Below are positions 32,937 through 40,024 of a stretch of DNA of 40,024 bases, in pieces. Each line of letters starts with the position of its first letter. Within the stretch, counting starts at the first letter, position 1. This stretch comes from Planctomycetaceae bacterium. GTDB taxonomy: Bacteria; Planctomycetota; Planctomycetia; Pirellulales; PALSA-1355. Under the pieces are notes generated by a model. It did not search any database. It had not been told where the DNA came from and saw nothing but the letters and a program-made list of their open reading frames with translations. Both the position numbers and the translations under genes were made by a program. The DNA lies in NCBI GenBank assembly GCA_003153375.1, contig PLYM01000090.1:1-40024 (forward strand). The letters run 5' to 3'.

Positions 32937-33853
32937 TCTCGCCCGCCTACCGCGCACAGGTTGATCTTCTGCTTCGCATCTTGCCGCATGTGGCGACGGA
33001 AGAATCGCTTGCCCTAAAAGGCGGCACGGCGATTAACCTGTTCGTACGCGATATGCCACGATTTTCAATCGACATCGACTTAACCTACCTTCAGTTCGAT
33101 GACCGCGGCGAAGCTCTGCGGAATATATCTGACGCGCTTCGTCGTATCAAAGACCGATTAGAAAAGGCCATTCCCGGCATTGCGGTCAGCATATTGCCGC
33201 AGAGTGGAGGCCAGGATGCCAAACTAGATTGCCGATTGGAGCGGGCAACTGTCAAGGTCGAAGTTAACACCGTGACGCGCGGCCATCTATGGCCGGCTCG
33301 GAAGATGCAGGTCACGACCGCTACACAGGACGAATTTGCTAAGTCGGCGGTGATCAATGTCGTCTCCCACGCTGAACTGTACGGCGGCAAAATATGCGCG
33401 GCGCTTGACCGGCAACATCCGCGCGACTTGTTCGACATTCACCAGCTTTTTGCCCACGAAGGAATCACGCGTGATATATGCCTCGGCTTTATGGGTTCTC
33501 TGGTAAGCCATCCCAGGCCGATCCACGAAATCATTCGCCCCAACTTTCAGGACCGGCGCACGGTTTTCGACACGCAGTTTGCGGGCATGACCATCGCGCC
33601 TTTCACTTACGGCGATTTTGAAGCCGCGCGGGAGAGGTTGGTCCAAGAAATACACGCCCGTTTGACGGACGACGAACGGGCCTTCTTGTTGAGCTTCAAG
33701 AACGGCGAGCCGGACTGGAGTCTGGTCCCGCTGGAAACCTTGCAAAATATGCCCGCTGTGCAATGGAAGCTCTCCCACATCCGCCAGCTAAAGCAAAACG
33801 CCAGCAAGCACGCGGAGCAGCTTGACGCGCTCAGGCAAGCTCTGTCGACTTAG
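32933..33853 (+). CDS. abiEii: AbiEii-type nucleotidyltransferase toxin (306 aa)
   Basis: Start ATG 32933 lies in the ATGA overlap with the antitoxin. The nucleotidyltransferase core is visible: KGGTAINLF (29-37) and SIDIDLTY (45-52, with D47 and D49 as metal ligands), followed by a charged strand (VKVEVNTVTRG) and the AbiEii block SHAELYGGKICAALDRQHPRDLFDI. The C-terminal part is helical. Family knowledge: AbiEii/MenT-type toxins transfer nucleotides, in MenT3 to tRNA 3' ends, and arrest growth. All core motifs are intact, so the toxin is probably functional. It is next to an integrase and a HEPN protein, i.e. in a defence island. Confidence 0.93.
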   Translation: MISPAYRAQVDLLLRILPHVATEESLALKGGTAINLFVRDMPRFSIDIDLTYLQFDDRGEALRNISDALRRIKDRLEKAIPGIAVSILPQSGGQDAKLDCRLERATVKVEVNTVTRGHLWPARKMQVTTATQDEFAKSAVINVVSHAELYGGKICAALDRQHPRDLFDIHQLFAHEGITRDICLGFMGSLVSHPRPIHEIIRPNFQDRRTVFDTQFAGMTIAPFTYGDFEAARERLVQEIHARLTDDERAFLLSFKNGEPDWSLVPLETLQNMPAVQWKLSHIRQLKQNASKHAEQLDALRQALST

Positions 33854-34021
33854 CGATCAATCATCAGGCACGATGAAGCCGAGCCGCCGCTTCTTCGCCA
33901 TAGGCGGGGGCTCCACCCAAGCGGAAAAATAAGCGGGACGCACGCTTCGCGGTTCCGACACCGATACCTCTGCAACTGGCTCTGAGAGCCTTTCTCCGAG
34001 ACAAGTGCGCGCCAATCGTGT

Positions 34022-34027
34022 TATAAT
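34022..34027 (+). promoter_or_regulatory. -10 box of the AlpA-like gene
   Basis: TATAAT; no good -35 at 16-18 nt. Because transcription would begin near 34034, the ATG at 34026 cannot be used and 34056 is chosen. The 33854-34021 gap has no supported gene. Confidence 0.5.
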
Positions 34028-34055
34028 GAGCAAAACTGAGACAAAAGGCTGCCAG

Positions 34056-34259
34056 ATGCACGATATTCCAGAAACAGGGTTCTTACGACTACCTCAAGTG
34101 TTGAGCGTCATTCCTCTCGGCAAGACGAGTTGGTGGGAAGGAGTGAGATCGGGACGTTTTCCGAAGCCGGTGAAGTTGTCGGCGCGATGCACGGCTTGGC
34201 GGGCTGAGGACATTCGGCAGTTAATCAAAACCCTGTCCGAGCAGGCGCCGACCAATTAG
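34056..34259 (+). CDS. AlpA-like regulator / excisionase (67 aa)
   Basis: ATG 34056 with AAGG 8 nt upstream. The protein has the AlpA (phage_AlpA) pattern: FLRLPQVLSVIPLGKTSWWEGVRSGRFPKPVKLSARCTAWRAEDIRQLI, a MerR-like winged helix. Family knowledge: AlpA-type proteins activate or assist excision of P4-like elements by neighbouring tyrosine integrases. The integrase follows 331 bp downstream in the same direction. The usual consensus 'WR..DI..WI' tail is nearly complete. Confidence 0.9.
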   Translation: MHDIPETGFLRLPQVLSVIPLGKTSWWEGVRSGRFPKPVKLSARCTAWRAEDIRQLIKTLSEQAPTN

Positions 34260-34590
34260 CATTCGGCGTTGCGCTTGCTTGAGTGTTCGAGTAGGCTCTG
34301 TGACCCGACTTTGGTCGGCTCTTTAGTTAGGGGTACAAAAGTGGGGTACCTGTTCATGGGCTAATCCTGCTTCAGCAGGTAATTCAACCACTTCCGCTCT
34401 CATTGTGACTCCGACCCGGGGCACCACTCATTTAGACGCCTTCGTCCGCCACCATCCGCAAGATCTAGTGTGACGGCCATTCTCGCGACGATTGCCCGTC
34501 GCCCCCGTCCGAAACTAATCGTTGACATTCGGCCTAAATTCGGGGTACATCTGAGAACAGATACCCCAAGGATGGAAGAATGTACCCCAT
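34260..34590. other. Integrase upstream region with repeated GGGGTAC sites and tRNA-end-like sequence
   Basis: No gene. GGGGTAC occurs at 34330-34336, 34343-34349 and 34542-34548, with inverted forms ATACCCC (34561-34567) and GTACCCC (34582-34588). GGGGTACATCTG pairs with CAGATACCCC as a hairpin. The 20 bases at 34407-34426, ending CGGGGCACCA, look like the 3' end of a tRNA, the usual attachment target of P4-type integrases. Likely att/arm-site region; this is inference. Confidence 0.5.
34522..34551 (+). promoter_or_regulatory. Integrase promoter overlapped by GGGGTAC motif
   Basis: TTGACA (34522-34527), an 18-nt spacer and TACATC (34546-34551). The -10 overlaps one of the GGGGTAC sites, so integrase or AlpA binding would control expression. 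Confidence 0.5.
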
Positions 34591-35778
34591 ATGCCCACGT
34601 CGCTCTCGGATGCCAAAGCCCGCAACGCCAAGCCTAGAACAAAACCCTACAAGATCACGGATGGCGAGGGACTGTTCCTCTTAGTCACGCCGTCTGGCGG
34701 CAAATACTGGCGCCTGAAATACTTCTTTGGCGGCAAAGAAAAGTTGTTGGCGTTGGGTGTGTATCCTGACGTCAACCTAGCTGAGGCGCGCCAGCGGCGT
34801 GCGCAGGCACGTAAGGTGCTCGCCGCGGGAAACGACCCTGGCGAGACAAAGAAAGAGGCCAAGCGCCTGGCGATCTTAAAAAACGCCAACTCCTTTGAGG
34901 TGGTCGCCCGCGAGTGGCTTGAAAAACGCAAACACGAATGGGCGCCGATCACCGCCGAAGTGGCACTAGGCCGTCTGGAGACGCACATCCTTCCGAAGCT
35001 AGGTACAAGGCCCATTGCCGACATCAACGCGCCAGAAGTTCTTGCCATGCTTCGTGCAGTTGAGGACAAAGGAACGTTGGAAACCGCACGGCGCGTGATG
35101 AACATCTCCGGGCAGATCTTCATGTATGCCATCGCGACCGGCCGGGCTGAACGCAATCCAGTTCCTGATTTACGCGGCGCGCTAAAAACGCCGGTCGTGA
35201 AACATCGCTCCTTCCTAAAAGAGGATGAACTGCCGCTCTACCTCGAAAAGCTTGAGGCTTACGACGGCAGCCTACAGACCAGGCTCGCACTCCGTTTCCT
35301 GCTGCTCACTTTCGTCCGCACCAACGAATTGCGAGCAGCCGAATGGACAGAGATTGATTGGAAAAAGGCCGAGTGGCGAATTCCTGCTAATCGCATGAAG
35401 ATGAAAGAGCTGCACATCGTGCATTTGTCGAAACAGGCAATTGCTGTTCTTCGGAAACTGGAGAAGAACTCCGGCCATCGGCAGTACGTTTTTCCGAACG
35501 AGCACAGGCCCGCTACTTTTATGAGCGAGAACACGATGCTCTATGCTCTGTATCGCATGGGCTATCATTCACGCGCCACCGGCCACGGATTTCGCAGCAC
35601 TGCCAGCACGATTCTGAACGAGCATGGTTTTCGTGCGGATGTCATCGAACGGCAGCTTGCTCACACTGAACGAAACAACGTCCGGGCGGCTTACAATCAT
35701 GCGCAGTATCTGCCGGAGCGCCGTCAAATGATGCAATGGTGGGCCGATTATCTTGACAAGGTTGCGGCAAGGAAATAG
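34591..35778 (+). CDS. P4-type tyrosine integrase (395 aa)
   Basis: N-terminal DUF4102 arm-binding domain (SLSDAKARNAKPRTKPYKITDGEGLFLLV, residues 4-32), a SAM-like core-binding domain (~100-200) and a catalytic domain with R243 (FVRTNELRAAEW), K in the RMKMKELH turn (270-272), H332-G-F-R335, H358 (RQLAH) and nucleophile Y373 (YLPERR). Length and order match P4/CP4-type integrases, which usually insert into tRNA genes. The preceding AlpA-like gene and GGGGTAC sites complete an integration module. The enzyme is intact. It probably moves the island that carries AbiE and the HEPN gene. Confidence 0.95.
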   Translation: MPTSLSDAKARNAKPRTKPYKITDGEGLFLLVTPSGGKYWRLKYFFGGKEKLLALGVYPDVNLAEARQRRAQARKVLAAGNDPGETKKEAKRLAILKNANSFEVVAREWLEKRKHEWAPITAEVALGRLETHILPKLGTRPIADINAPEVLAMLRAVEDKGTLETARRVMNISGQIFMYAIATGRAERNPVPDLRGALKTPVVKHRSFLKEDELPLYLEKLEAYDGSLQTRLALRFLLLTFVRTNELRAAEWTEIDWKKAEWRIPANRMKMKELHIVHLSKQAIAVLRKLEKNSGHRQYVFPNEHRPATFMSENTMLYALYRMGYHSRATGHGFRSTASTILNEHGFRADVIERQLAHTERNNVRAAYNHAQYLPERRQMMQWWADYLDKVAARK

Positions 35779-35780
35779 CC

Positions 35781-36186
35781 ATGGCATTTAAGCCCGGCTC
35801 GGTGCTCCGCGCGTTTCACCGCCAGAAACGCCGGAGCGTGCTGCTTAAGCCACTCCTTGACTTCGGCATTCCGAAAGACAAGCTCGCTCTCCCTATATTG
35901 GGAAAGAGGGATAAACTTCAACGGGCTTCATGGCTTAAAGTTCGCCGAATATTGCCAATTGTCGGAAAAGCCAGTGCTGAGTGTTCTGGCTAATCAAACG
36001 TCCATCTTGAACGACACGACGCAGCTGATCGATCGCAGCTTTTTGGCGGACGATCAAAAAGAAAACTATAAGAGCCTCATCGCGGAGCGAAACGCTAAGC
36101 TAAGCCGAATTGTGCGTTCAGGGAAATGGCTTGCTCGTCCAGTCGCCGTAATCAAAGTACGTCCCTTCGTAACCAATTGCATGTAG
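35781..36186 (+). pseudogene. Possible frameshifted hypothetical gene after the integrase
   Basis: An ATG 2 nt after the integrase stop starts a 70-aa frame (MAFKPGSVLRAFHRQKRRS) that loses protein character near 35890. An adjacent frame then reads FNGLHGLKFAEYCQLSEKPVLSVL and LADDQKENYKSLIAERNAKLSRIV. One base shift around 35890-35910 would join them. No family is recognised. It may be a decayed passenger or chance; the last part overlaps the end of the opposite gene. Confidence 0.35.
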
Positions 36187-37443
36187 AACCAGCTTGTTCA
36201 GCATGTTGTAGACGCGATTCCGTTTCGTGATCGACCGTTGCTTCGTGTCGTCATCTTCGCCGAACACGTCAAGCGTTCCGTGAGCGGTCGTGTTGCGCAG
36301 GCTAGAAAATGCTGTCGCATCGTCTGGCGAAAAATCAAGAAAGCCCGTCTTGCACCAGTCGCGTATAGCGTTTGCTCCATTCACCCTGTTGACGTTATCC
36401 AAAACCCCCTTGAATCGATTGACCAGCGTCGGGGCAACGTCGTTCTCTTCGAGAAACTGCCCAACTAGCTTTCGCTGGTCAACTTGCTTTTGTTTTTCGG
36501 CGGGAAGCAATGGTCTTTGGTCTCGCTCCGCGATTCGCTTTGCCATCCCCTCTAAACAGGTGCAAGCAATCAGAGAGTTTGCGGAAAACGTCGTCTCACT
36601 CGAAACTGCCAAGGCATAAATGAGCGTGGCAACATCGCCGTTTTGCTCATCGCAAAAGAAGTCGAGACATTTTGCCAGAAACGGTTCTGGATTGACTTCA
36701 AGGTCGCGCATCACGCCCAGCGGCGGGAAGGCAGGTTGTGAATGTCCGACACTCGGCAAGCGAAAGATGCGTCGGACCCTCGCTTGCGCGTTGCGATGTT
36801 CAAACGCGATTGCCTGCACCACGCATCCAGTCCAAAAAGTGAATGTCGTCAGTAGTCCGCCAATCAGAGCGAACAAGGTGCAACCCGACTTATGACGAAT
36901 TCGGAAACGTGCAAAGCCGTTGTGTTTCCATGCATCGACAATGCAATTGTTGCACTCAAAAGTGAGGCTTGTCGGAAAACTTCGCGGCCAAACCATTCTC
37001 TTGGCATTGGTCAGAAGCAATTCCGTTAGCGCGTCATCGTGGCCGTCGATAGCTTGGGTGAAAGTGACCGCAGACAAAATCTCCTTTTGGCCAAACTTCC
37101 AAATCGTTGTTGGGCTTGCTGTCGAGATTGAGTAGCAATGCGGTGACAGCCGCGAAATGTGAACCGCTTCCCCTTGCTGCGTCGTTGCGTCAACGGTGGC
37201 GTATCGGTCGGACCGAATTAAATCGCCAACTCCAAGAGGCTGAGCGCCGGAACAGAGTTTGTTTAGCTCTTGAGCCCCGTCCGTCAGCGCTCTAATTCGC
37301 GCCCCGTATTTCTTGTTCCACCAGAGAAACCCTTCCCCGTGAAAGTCTCTGGTCGGAGTCTTTATCGCCATCGACAGCAACTCTGACGAGAATCGACCAT
37401 ATTGGAAATGGTCGAGCCACGTGGGTACCATTCGACGGCTCAT
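36118..37443 (-). CDS. HEPN-domain protein, candidate defence effector (441 aa)
   Basis: ATG 37443 (MSRRMVPTWLDHFQYG) has AGGAAG 6 nt upstream; a frame starting 62 codons earlier would cross the promoter of the divergent gene. The C-terminal part carries SSLRNTTAHGTL, an RX4H motif (R383, H388) with Asn after Arg, the hallmark of HEPN ribonucleases of the ApeA/Apea-like kind. A hydrophobic segment lies at ~188-210, just after a CNNC pair, and may anchor it to the membrane. The N-terminal ~180 residues match nothing I know. Family knowledge: many HEPN proteins kill phage-infected cells by cutting RNA. Its place beside an integrase and AbiE supports a defence role, but this is inference. Confidence 0.75.
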   Translation of the reverse strand: MSRRMVPTWLDHFQYGRFSSELLSMAIKTPTRDFHGEGFLWWNKKYGARIRALTDGAQELNKLCSGAQPLGVGDLIRSDRYATVDATTQQGEAVHISRLSPHCYSISTASPTTIWKFGQKEILSAVTFTQAIDGHDDALTELLLTNAKRMVWPRSFPTSLTFECNNCIVDAWKHNGFARFRIRHKSGCTLFALIGGLLTTFTFWTGCVVQAIAFEHRNAQARVRRIFRLPSVGHSQPAFPPLGVMRDLEVNPEPFLAKCLDFFCDEQNGDVATLIYALAVSSETTFSANSLIACTCLEGMAKRIAERDQRPLLPAEKQKQVDQRKLVGQFLEENDVAPTLVNRFKGVLDNVNRVNGANAIRDWCKTGFLDFSPDDATAFSSLRNTTAHGTLDVFGEDDDTKQRSITKRNRVYNMLNKLVLHAIGYEGTYFDYGDWTSKPFP

Positions 37444-37564
37444 TATGGGCTTCCTATCTTCGGAAATCAGCAAAACTGCGACTCTCCGAGCTTCATATCC
37501 CTCGCAGAGCTTGAAAATCCTCGGTTTGACGCGAATGAACACGCTGTAAGTGGCTCTCAGCCTA

Positions 37565-37593
37565 TTGCGCAGAGTTTTTGATAGTGCTATAAT
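37565..37593 (+). promoter_or_regulatory. Promoter of the small gene 37600-37803
   Basis: TTGCGC (37565-37570), a 17-nt spacer and a perfect TATAAT (37588-37593). The ATG follows after 6 nt, implying a leaderless mRNA. Confidence 0.6.
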
Positions 37594-37599
37594 GTACGT

Positions 37600-37803
37600 A
37601 TGTCCATGCCTCCAACCCATTTCCTTCATGACCTTGGCCCACAGGCCCAGATGATGGCGAAGAACTGCAACAACGACCGGATGGCGATGATTCTACAGTA
37701 CGTCGCCATCGGTTCCATGATCATCATGGCCGGAGCCGCCGCACGCCAGGTATTGAAAGATGCCTTCGAGTCACCGGATCGTGACCGCGGCCGGTCGAGG
37801 TGA
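37600..37803 (+). CDS. Small membrane protein (67 aa)
   Basis: Starts at ATG 37600, directly behind a consensus -10. The centre is one hydrophobic helix (MAMILQYVAIGSMIIMAGAAARQVL, about 28-52) between a polar N-terminus and a charged tail (ESPDRDRGRSR). No family is recognised. It is the first gene of a close row that continues with 37805 (1-nt gap) and 37954 (2-nt gap) into the methylase, so it may be the first gene of that operon. Confidence 0.6.
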   Translation: MSMPPTHFLHDLGPQAQMMAKNCNNDRMAMILQYVAIGSMIIMAGAAARQVLKDAFESPDRDRGRSR

Positions 37804-37804
37804 C

Positions 37805-37951
37805 ATGCCGAGCAACCCCCGCAATGATCAAGGACGACACGCGGCACGGGATGCAGGGCAAGCACGCCAGAATTCTCTAACGGCTGAGGGCGAACCGCAC
37901 CCCTTCAGTCAATCAACGAGTCGGGAACGCCATTTTGTGCCGTGTCCCTGA
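37805..37951 (+). CDS. Very small hypothetical protein (48 aa)
   Basis: The ATG lies 1 nt after the preceding stop with GAGGTGA upstream, and the stop lies 2 nt before the next ATG. The protein is polar and basic (MPSNPRNDQGRHAARDAGQA...), without motif or membrane helix. Packing between neighbours is the main argument for it. Confidence 0.35.
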   Translation: MPSNPRNDQGRHAARDAGQARQNSLTAEGEPHPFSQSTSRERHFVPCP

Positions 37952-37953
37952 CC

Positions 37954-40024
37954 ATGCCGAAGAAACCGCCGGGCTGGCGACAATTCTCTCTTTTCCCCCC
38001 CGAATCTTCTGATTCACCAGAATCGAAAGATCATGTATCCTACACAACCGAAGGAGCCCACCATGCAATACAAGACCATCGTCCTCGAACTCCTGCAACA
38101 ACGACCGGAGATGCACGAACAGCTTCGGCTCACGCGGCGGCTGCTGCCGACGCTGGAGACCTGCGCCAAGGAACTGAAGGTCAGCCACGAAGCCTGGAAG
38201 GAAACCCTCTCCCAGGCGAAGCAGGGCAGCGAGCCGAGTCAGATCGCGAGCGAAGCGATGGAGATGGCCCTCAAGGAACTGGAGGATCGTTTGCCCTCCG
38301 CGTCTCCACGGGACGACAGAGAAACACTTTCGCTCGACAAGGCAATGGCTCACGTCCGAAGTCATACGTCGCGAGAGTAAAGGCGGCGCGGCAACAGCCG
38401 AGCCTGTTTGATTTCCTTCCTGCATCGCCGGCATCAGACGAGCCGCCCCACTCGCAAGCATCAACGCCACGGCCGGTTCAGCCCCCGGCCACTCCAGCCG
38501 AGGCGATCAAGCCTCCTGTAACGGAGGCCCGCCGCTCCGAAGACCCCGAACCGACCGCAGCCGTACCTATCGCCAGCGGCGAAAAAGGAAAAGCACGCGA
38601 CATCGTCGCCGCCATCCGAACGCTGAAGGCCATCGAGCAAGAACAGCGGCTCGCGACTTCCCAAGAAAAACAGGTACTCGCACGCTTCGCGGGGTTCGGG
38701 CCCGTAGCCCTCTCGATCTTCCCCGATCCGGTCGCCGGCAAATATAAGGACGCCGGTTGGCAGGCACTGGGCGAGGAACTGGGGGCACTGCTTACGCCCG
38801 CGGAATACGACAGCGCGAAGCGCACAACGTTCAACGCGTTTTACACGTCGCCTACCGTTATTATCGCCATCCATGAAGCCATCGCCCGCATGGGCGTGCC
38901 CGGCAACGCCACGATCCTGGAACCAGGATGCGGCACGGGCAACTTCATGAGCCACGGGAAGACGGGCACACGCTTCATTGGCGTTGAAATGGATTCCATC
39001 TCGGGGCGGATTGCCAAAGCGCTCCACCCCGGAGCGGACATCCGCATCGAGAATTTCCGAGACACTCGCCTGCCCGAGGACCGCATTGACGCGGTGGTCG
39101 GCAATGTGCCGTTCGCCGACCTCAAACTCGACTATCGCGGTCAGAAGCTCTCCCTGCATGATTACTTCTTCGCCAAATCCATCGACGCCCTGAAGCCCGG
39201 CGGAGTGATGGCACTGGTCACGACGCATTTCACCCTTGACAAGCAGAATGCCGCCATCCGCGAGTACCTCGCCTCGAAAGCCGACTTCGCCGGGGCGATC
39301 CGCCTGCCGTCCGATGCCTTCAAACGGGAAGGCACGGCCGTGGTCACCGACATCGTGTTCCTACGCAAACGGGCACAAGGCGAACCTGCACACCATGCCG
39401 ATCCGCAGTGGCTTGGCATAGCCCCGCTTGCCATCGAAGGGCTGGACGTTCGCATCAATCGCTACTTCCTGAACCATCCCGAAATGGTCCTTGGCACCTG
39501 GACCCGTAAGGACACGCTCTACGGAGGCGAGGGCTACAGCGTTACCGGCAACGGTGATCTTTCCAAGCAACTCAAGGACGCAATTCACCGCCTACCCGAG
39601 TTCTCTGCCCTACAGGCATCGATGATCGAAGAAGAACCGGCTCCGGTCTTTACACCCCCGCCGCCGGAGCGACACATCAACGAAGGCAGCTTCTTCGTCG
39701 GTGATGACCGTGTGGTTTATCAATCCCAAGCCGGGCAAGGAGTGCCCGTGGTTTATGGCCGCAAGACGCTGAAGGCGGACGGCACGCTGATCGGAAAACG
39801 CTTGGCCGCCCTGGTGGGCCTGCGTGACCACGCCCGCCGCGTCCTGCAATCACAAAACGAGGGCTGGCCCGATTCGCACCGCAGTGCAGCACGCCGGGAC
39901 CTCGGCCGTGCCTATGACCAGTTTCACAGTAACTACGGACCGATCAACAAGACGACGTTTGGGGAAACCTCCGACGGCAGCATCATCCGCCGCATGCCTA
40001 ACCTCGTGAAATTCCGCGAAGACC
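37954..40024 (+). CDS. Large N6-adenine DNA methylase(-helicase), 3' end cut by window
   Basis: The frame is open from before 37954 to the window end. The methylase part has motif I (ILEPGCGTGNF, around 38911-38943) and a motif IV variant reading NVPF (39103-39114) instead of NPPF/Y, then YFFAKSIDALKPGGVMALVTT. Family knowledge: such N-termini precede a SNF2-type helicase in giant proteins of conjugative elements and phages. The start is unclear. ATG 37954 (MPKKPPGWRQFSLF) is the only canonical start before ~38890, but between 38063 and 38380 the frame overlaps a well-supported gene in another frame. Two QxSLF sequences (residues 10-14 and 148-152) resemble beta-sliding-clamp-binding motifs. 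A -1 frameshift from the inner gene near 38375 is an alternative start route. Confidence 0.8.
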   Translation, partial: MPKKPPGWRQFSLFPPESSDSPESKDHVSYTTEGAHHAIQDHRPRTPATTTGDARTASAHAAAAADAGDLRQGTEGQPRSLEGNPLPGEAGQRAESDRERSDGDGPQGTGGSFALRVSTGRQRNTFARQGNGSRPKSYVARVKAARQQPSLFDFLPASPASDEPPHSQASTPRPVQPPATPAEAIKPPVTEARRSEDPEPTAAVPIASGEKGKARDIVAAIRTLKAIEQEQRLATSQEKQVLARFAGFGPVALSIFPDPVAGKYKDAGWQALGEELGALLTPAEYDSAKRTTFNAFYTSPTVIIAIHEAIARMGVPGNATILEPGCGTGNFMSHGKTGTRFIGVEMDSISGRIAKALHPGADIRIENFRDTRLPEDRIDAVVGNVPFADLKLDYRGQKLSLHDYFFAKSIDALKPGGVMALVTTHFTLDKQNAAIREYLASKADFAGAIRLPSDAFKREGTAVVTDIVFLRKRAQGEPAHHADPQWLGIAPLAIEGLDVRINRYFLNHPEMVLGTWTRKDTLYGGEGYSVTGNGDLSKQLKDAIHRLPEFSALQASMIEEEPAPVFTPPPPERHINEGSFFVGDDRVVYQSQAGQGVPVVYGRKTLKADGTLIGKRLAALVGLRDHARRVLQSQNEGWPDSHRSAARRDLGRAYDQFHSNYGPINKTTFGETSDGSIIRRMPNLVKFRED
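38063..38380 (+). CDS. Conserved-looking protein (105 aa) nested in the methylase frame
   Basis: ATG 38063 has a perfect AAGGAG 6 nt upstream. Codon choice is strongly coding-like (G/C at third positions) and the protein is plausible: MQYKTIVLELLQQRPEMHEQL, RRLLPTLETCAKELKVSHEAWKE, SQIASEAMEMALKELEDRLP. It is a soluble, helical, probably coiled protein. I recall similar short proteins just upstream of giant methylase-helicases on planctomycete mobile elements, with no known function. Its whole length also lies inside the open frame of the methylase gene (frame offset of one base). Its stop (38378-38380) falls just before the first conserved methylase residues. Confidence 0.8.
   Translation: MQYKTIVLELLQQRPEMHEQLRLTRRLLPTLETCAKELKVSHEAWKETLSQAKQGSEPSQIASEAMEMALKELEDRLPSASPRDDRETLSLDKAMAHVRSHTSRE

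Noticed and set aside
1-40024. CRISPR array, rRNA, complete tRNA, replication initiator, type IV secretion genes
   Set aside because: Looked for and not found by eye; a tRNA-end-like stretch at 34407-34426 is only a fragment.

Overview
The window reads as accessory DNA of a planctomycete (Planctomycetota, probably a Pirellula-like lineage). The evidence is two very large surface proteins that begin with the planctomycete-type 'LEAFEERRLLS' / 'FEPLEIRRMLS' motif, PEP-CTERM proteins, planctomycete dockerin-like modules, and a conjugative/plasmid gene set (ArdC-like antirestriction protein, MobF relaxase-helicase, SNF2-type methylase start, many tiny overlapping genes). No replication initiator, rRNA or complete tRNA was seen, so plasmid and integrative element cannot be told apart. 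Both ends cut genes.

Layout. 1-2.2 kb: ArdC-like protein (5' cut), small ORFs, a zinc ribbon and two tandem HTH-only LuxR-type proteins. 2.3-3.1 kb: a lectin-like PEP-CTERM gene with an apparent 1-nt frameshift. 3.9-13.9 kb: a giant RHS/YD-repeat protein whose YD region is interrupted twice by FG-GAP/VCBS repeats (7 blades, then 14), ending in an RHS core and a unique C-terminal domain. It is followed, with a 4-nt overlap, by a secreted WD40-like protein that could be its partner. 15.1-22.4 kb: a decayed TPR gene, a PEP-CTERM gene flanked by a 106-bp duplication, and a 1489-aa sedolisin (S53) surface protease, all bounded by two copies of a 167-bp promoter-bearing repeat.

22.5-28.8 kb: conjugation module. 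A MobF relaxase and a small partner lie on the minus strand, with a truncated relaxase start upstream. A plus-strand operon of overlapping small genes includes a DNA-methyltransferase-like protein. 29.0-31.8 kb: a complete transposable element of 2756 bp with perfect 24-bp terminal inverted repeats and a 10-bp target duplication. It carries an IS1-like DDE transposase, an XRE-type repressor, and about four passenger genes. The repressor and the transposase share the same palindrome (GTCTAC-N6-GTAGAC) over their promoters, so the element appears to control its own transposition. This is the most striking system in the window.

32.1-37.8 kb: a defence/integration island with an AbiE type IV toxin-antitoxin pair, an AlpA-like regulator, a P4-type tyrosine integrase with repeated GGGGTAC sites, and a HEPN-domain protein that is a candidate new defence gene. 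37.6-40.0 kb: small genes leading into a large N6-methylase(-helicase) gene cut by the window end. Its N-terminal reading frame entirely overlaps a 105-aa gene in another frame. Several promoters in the mobile parts place the -10 box only 5-9 nt from the start codon, which suggests leaderless mRNAs.
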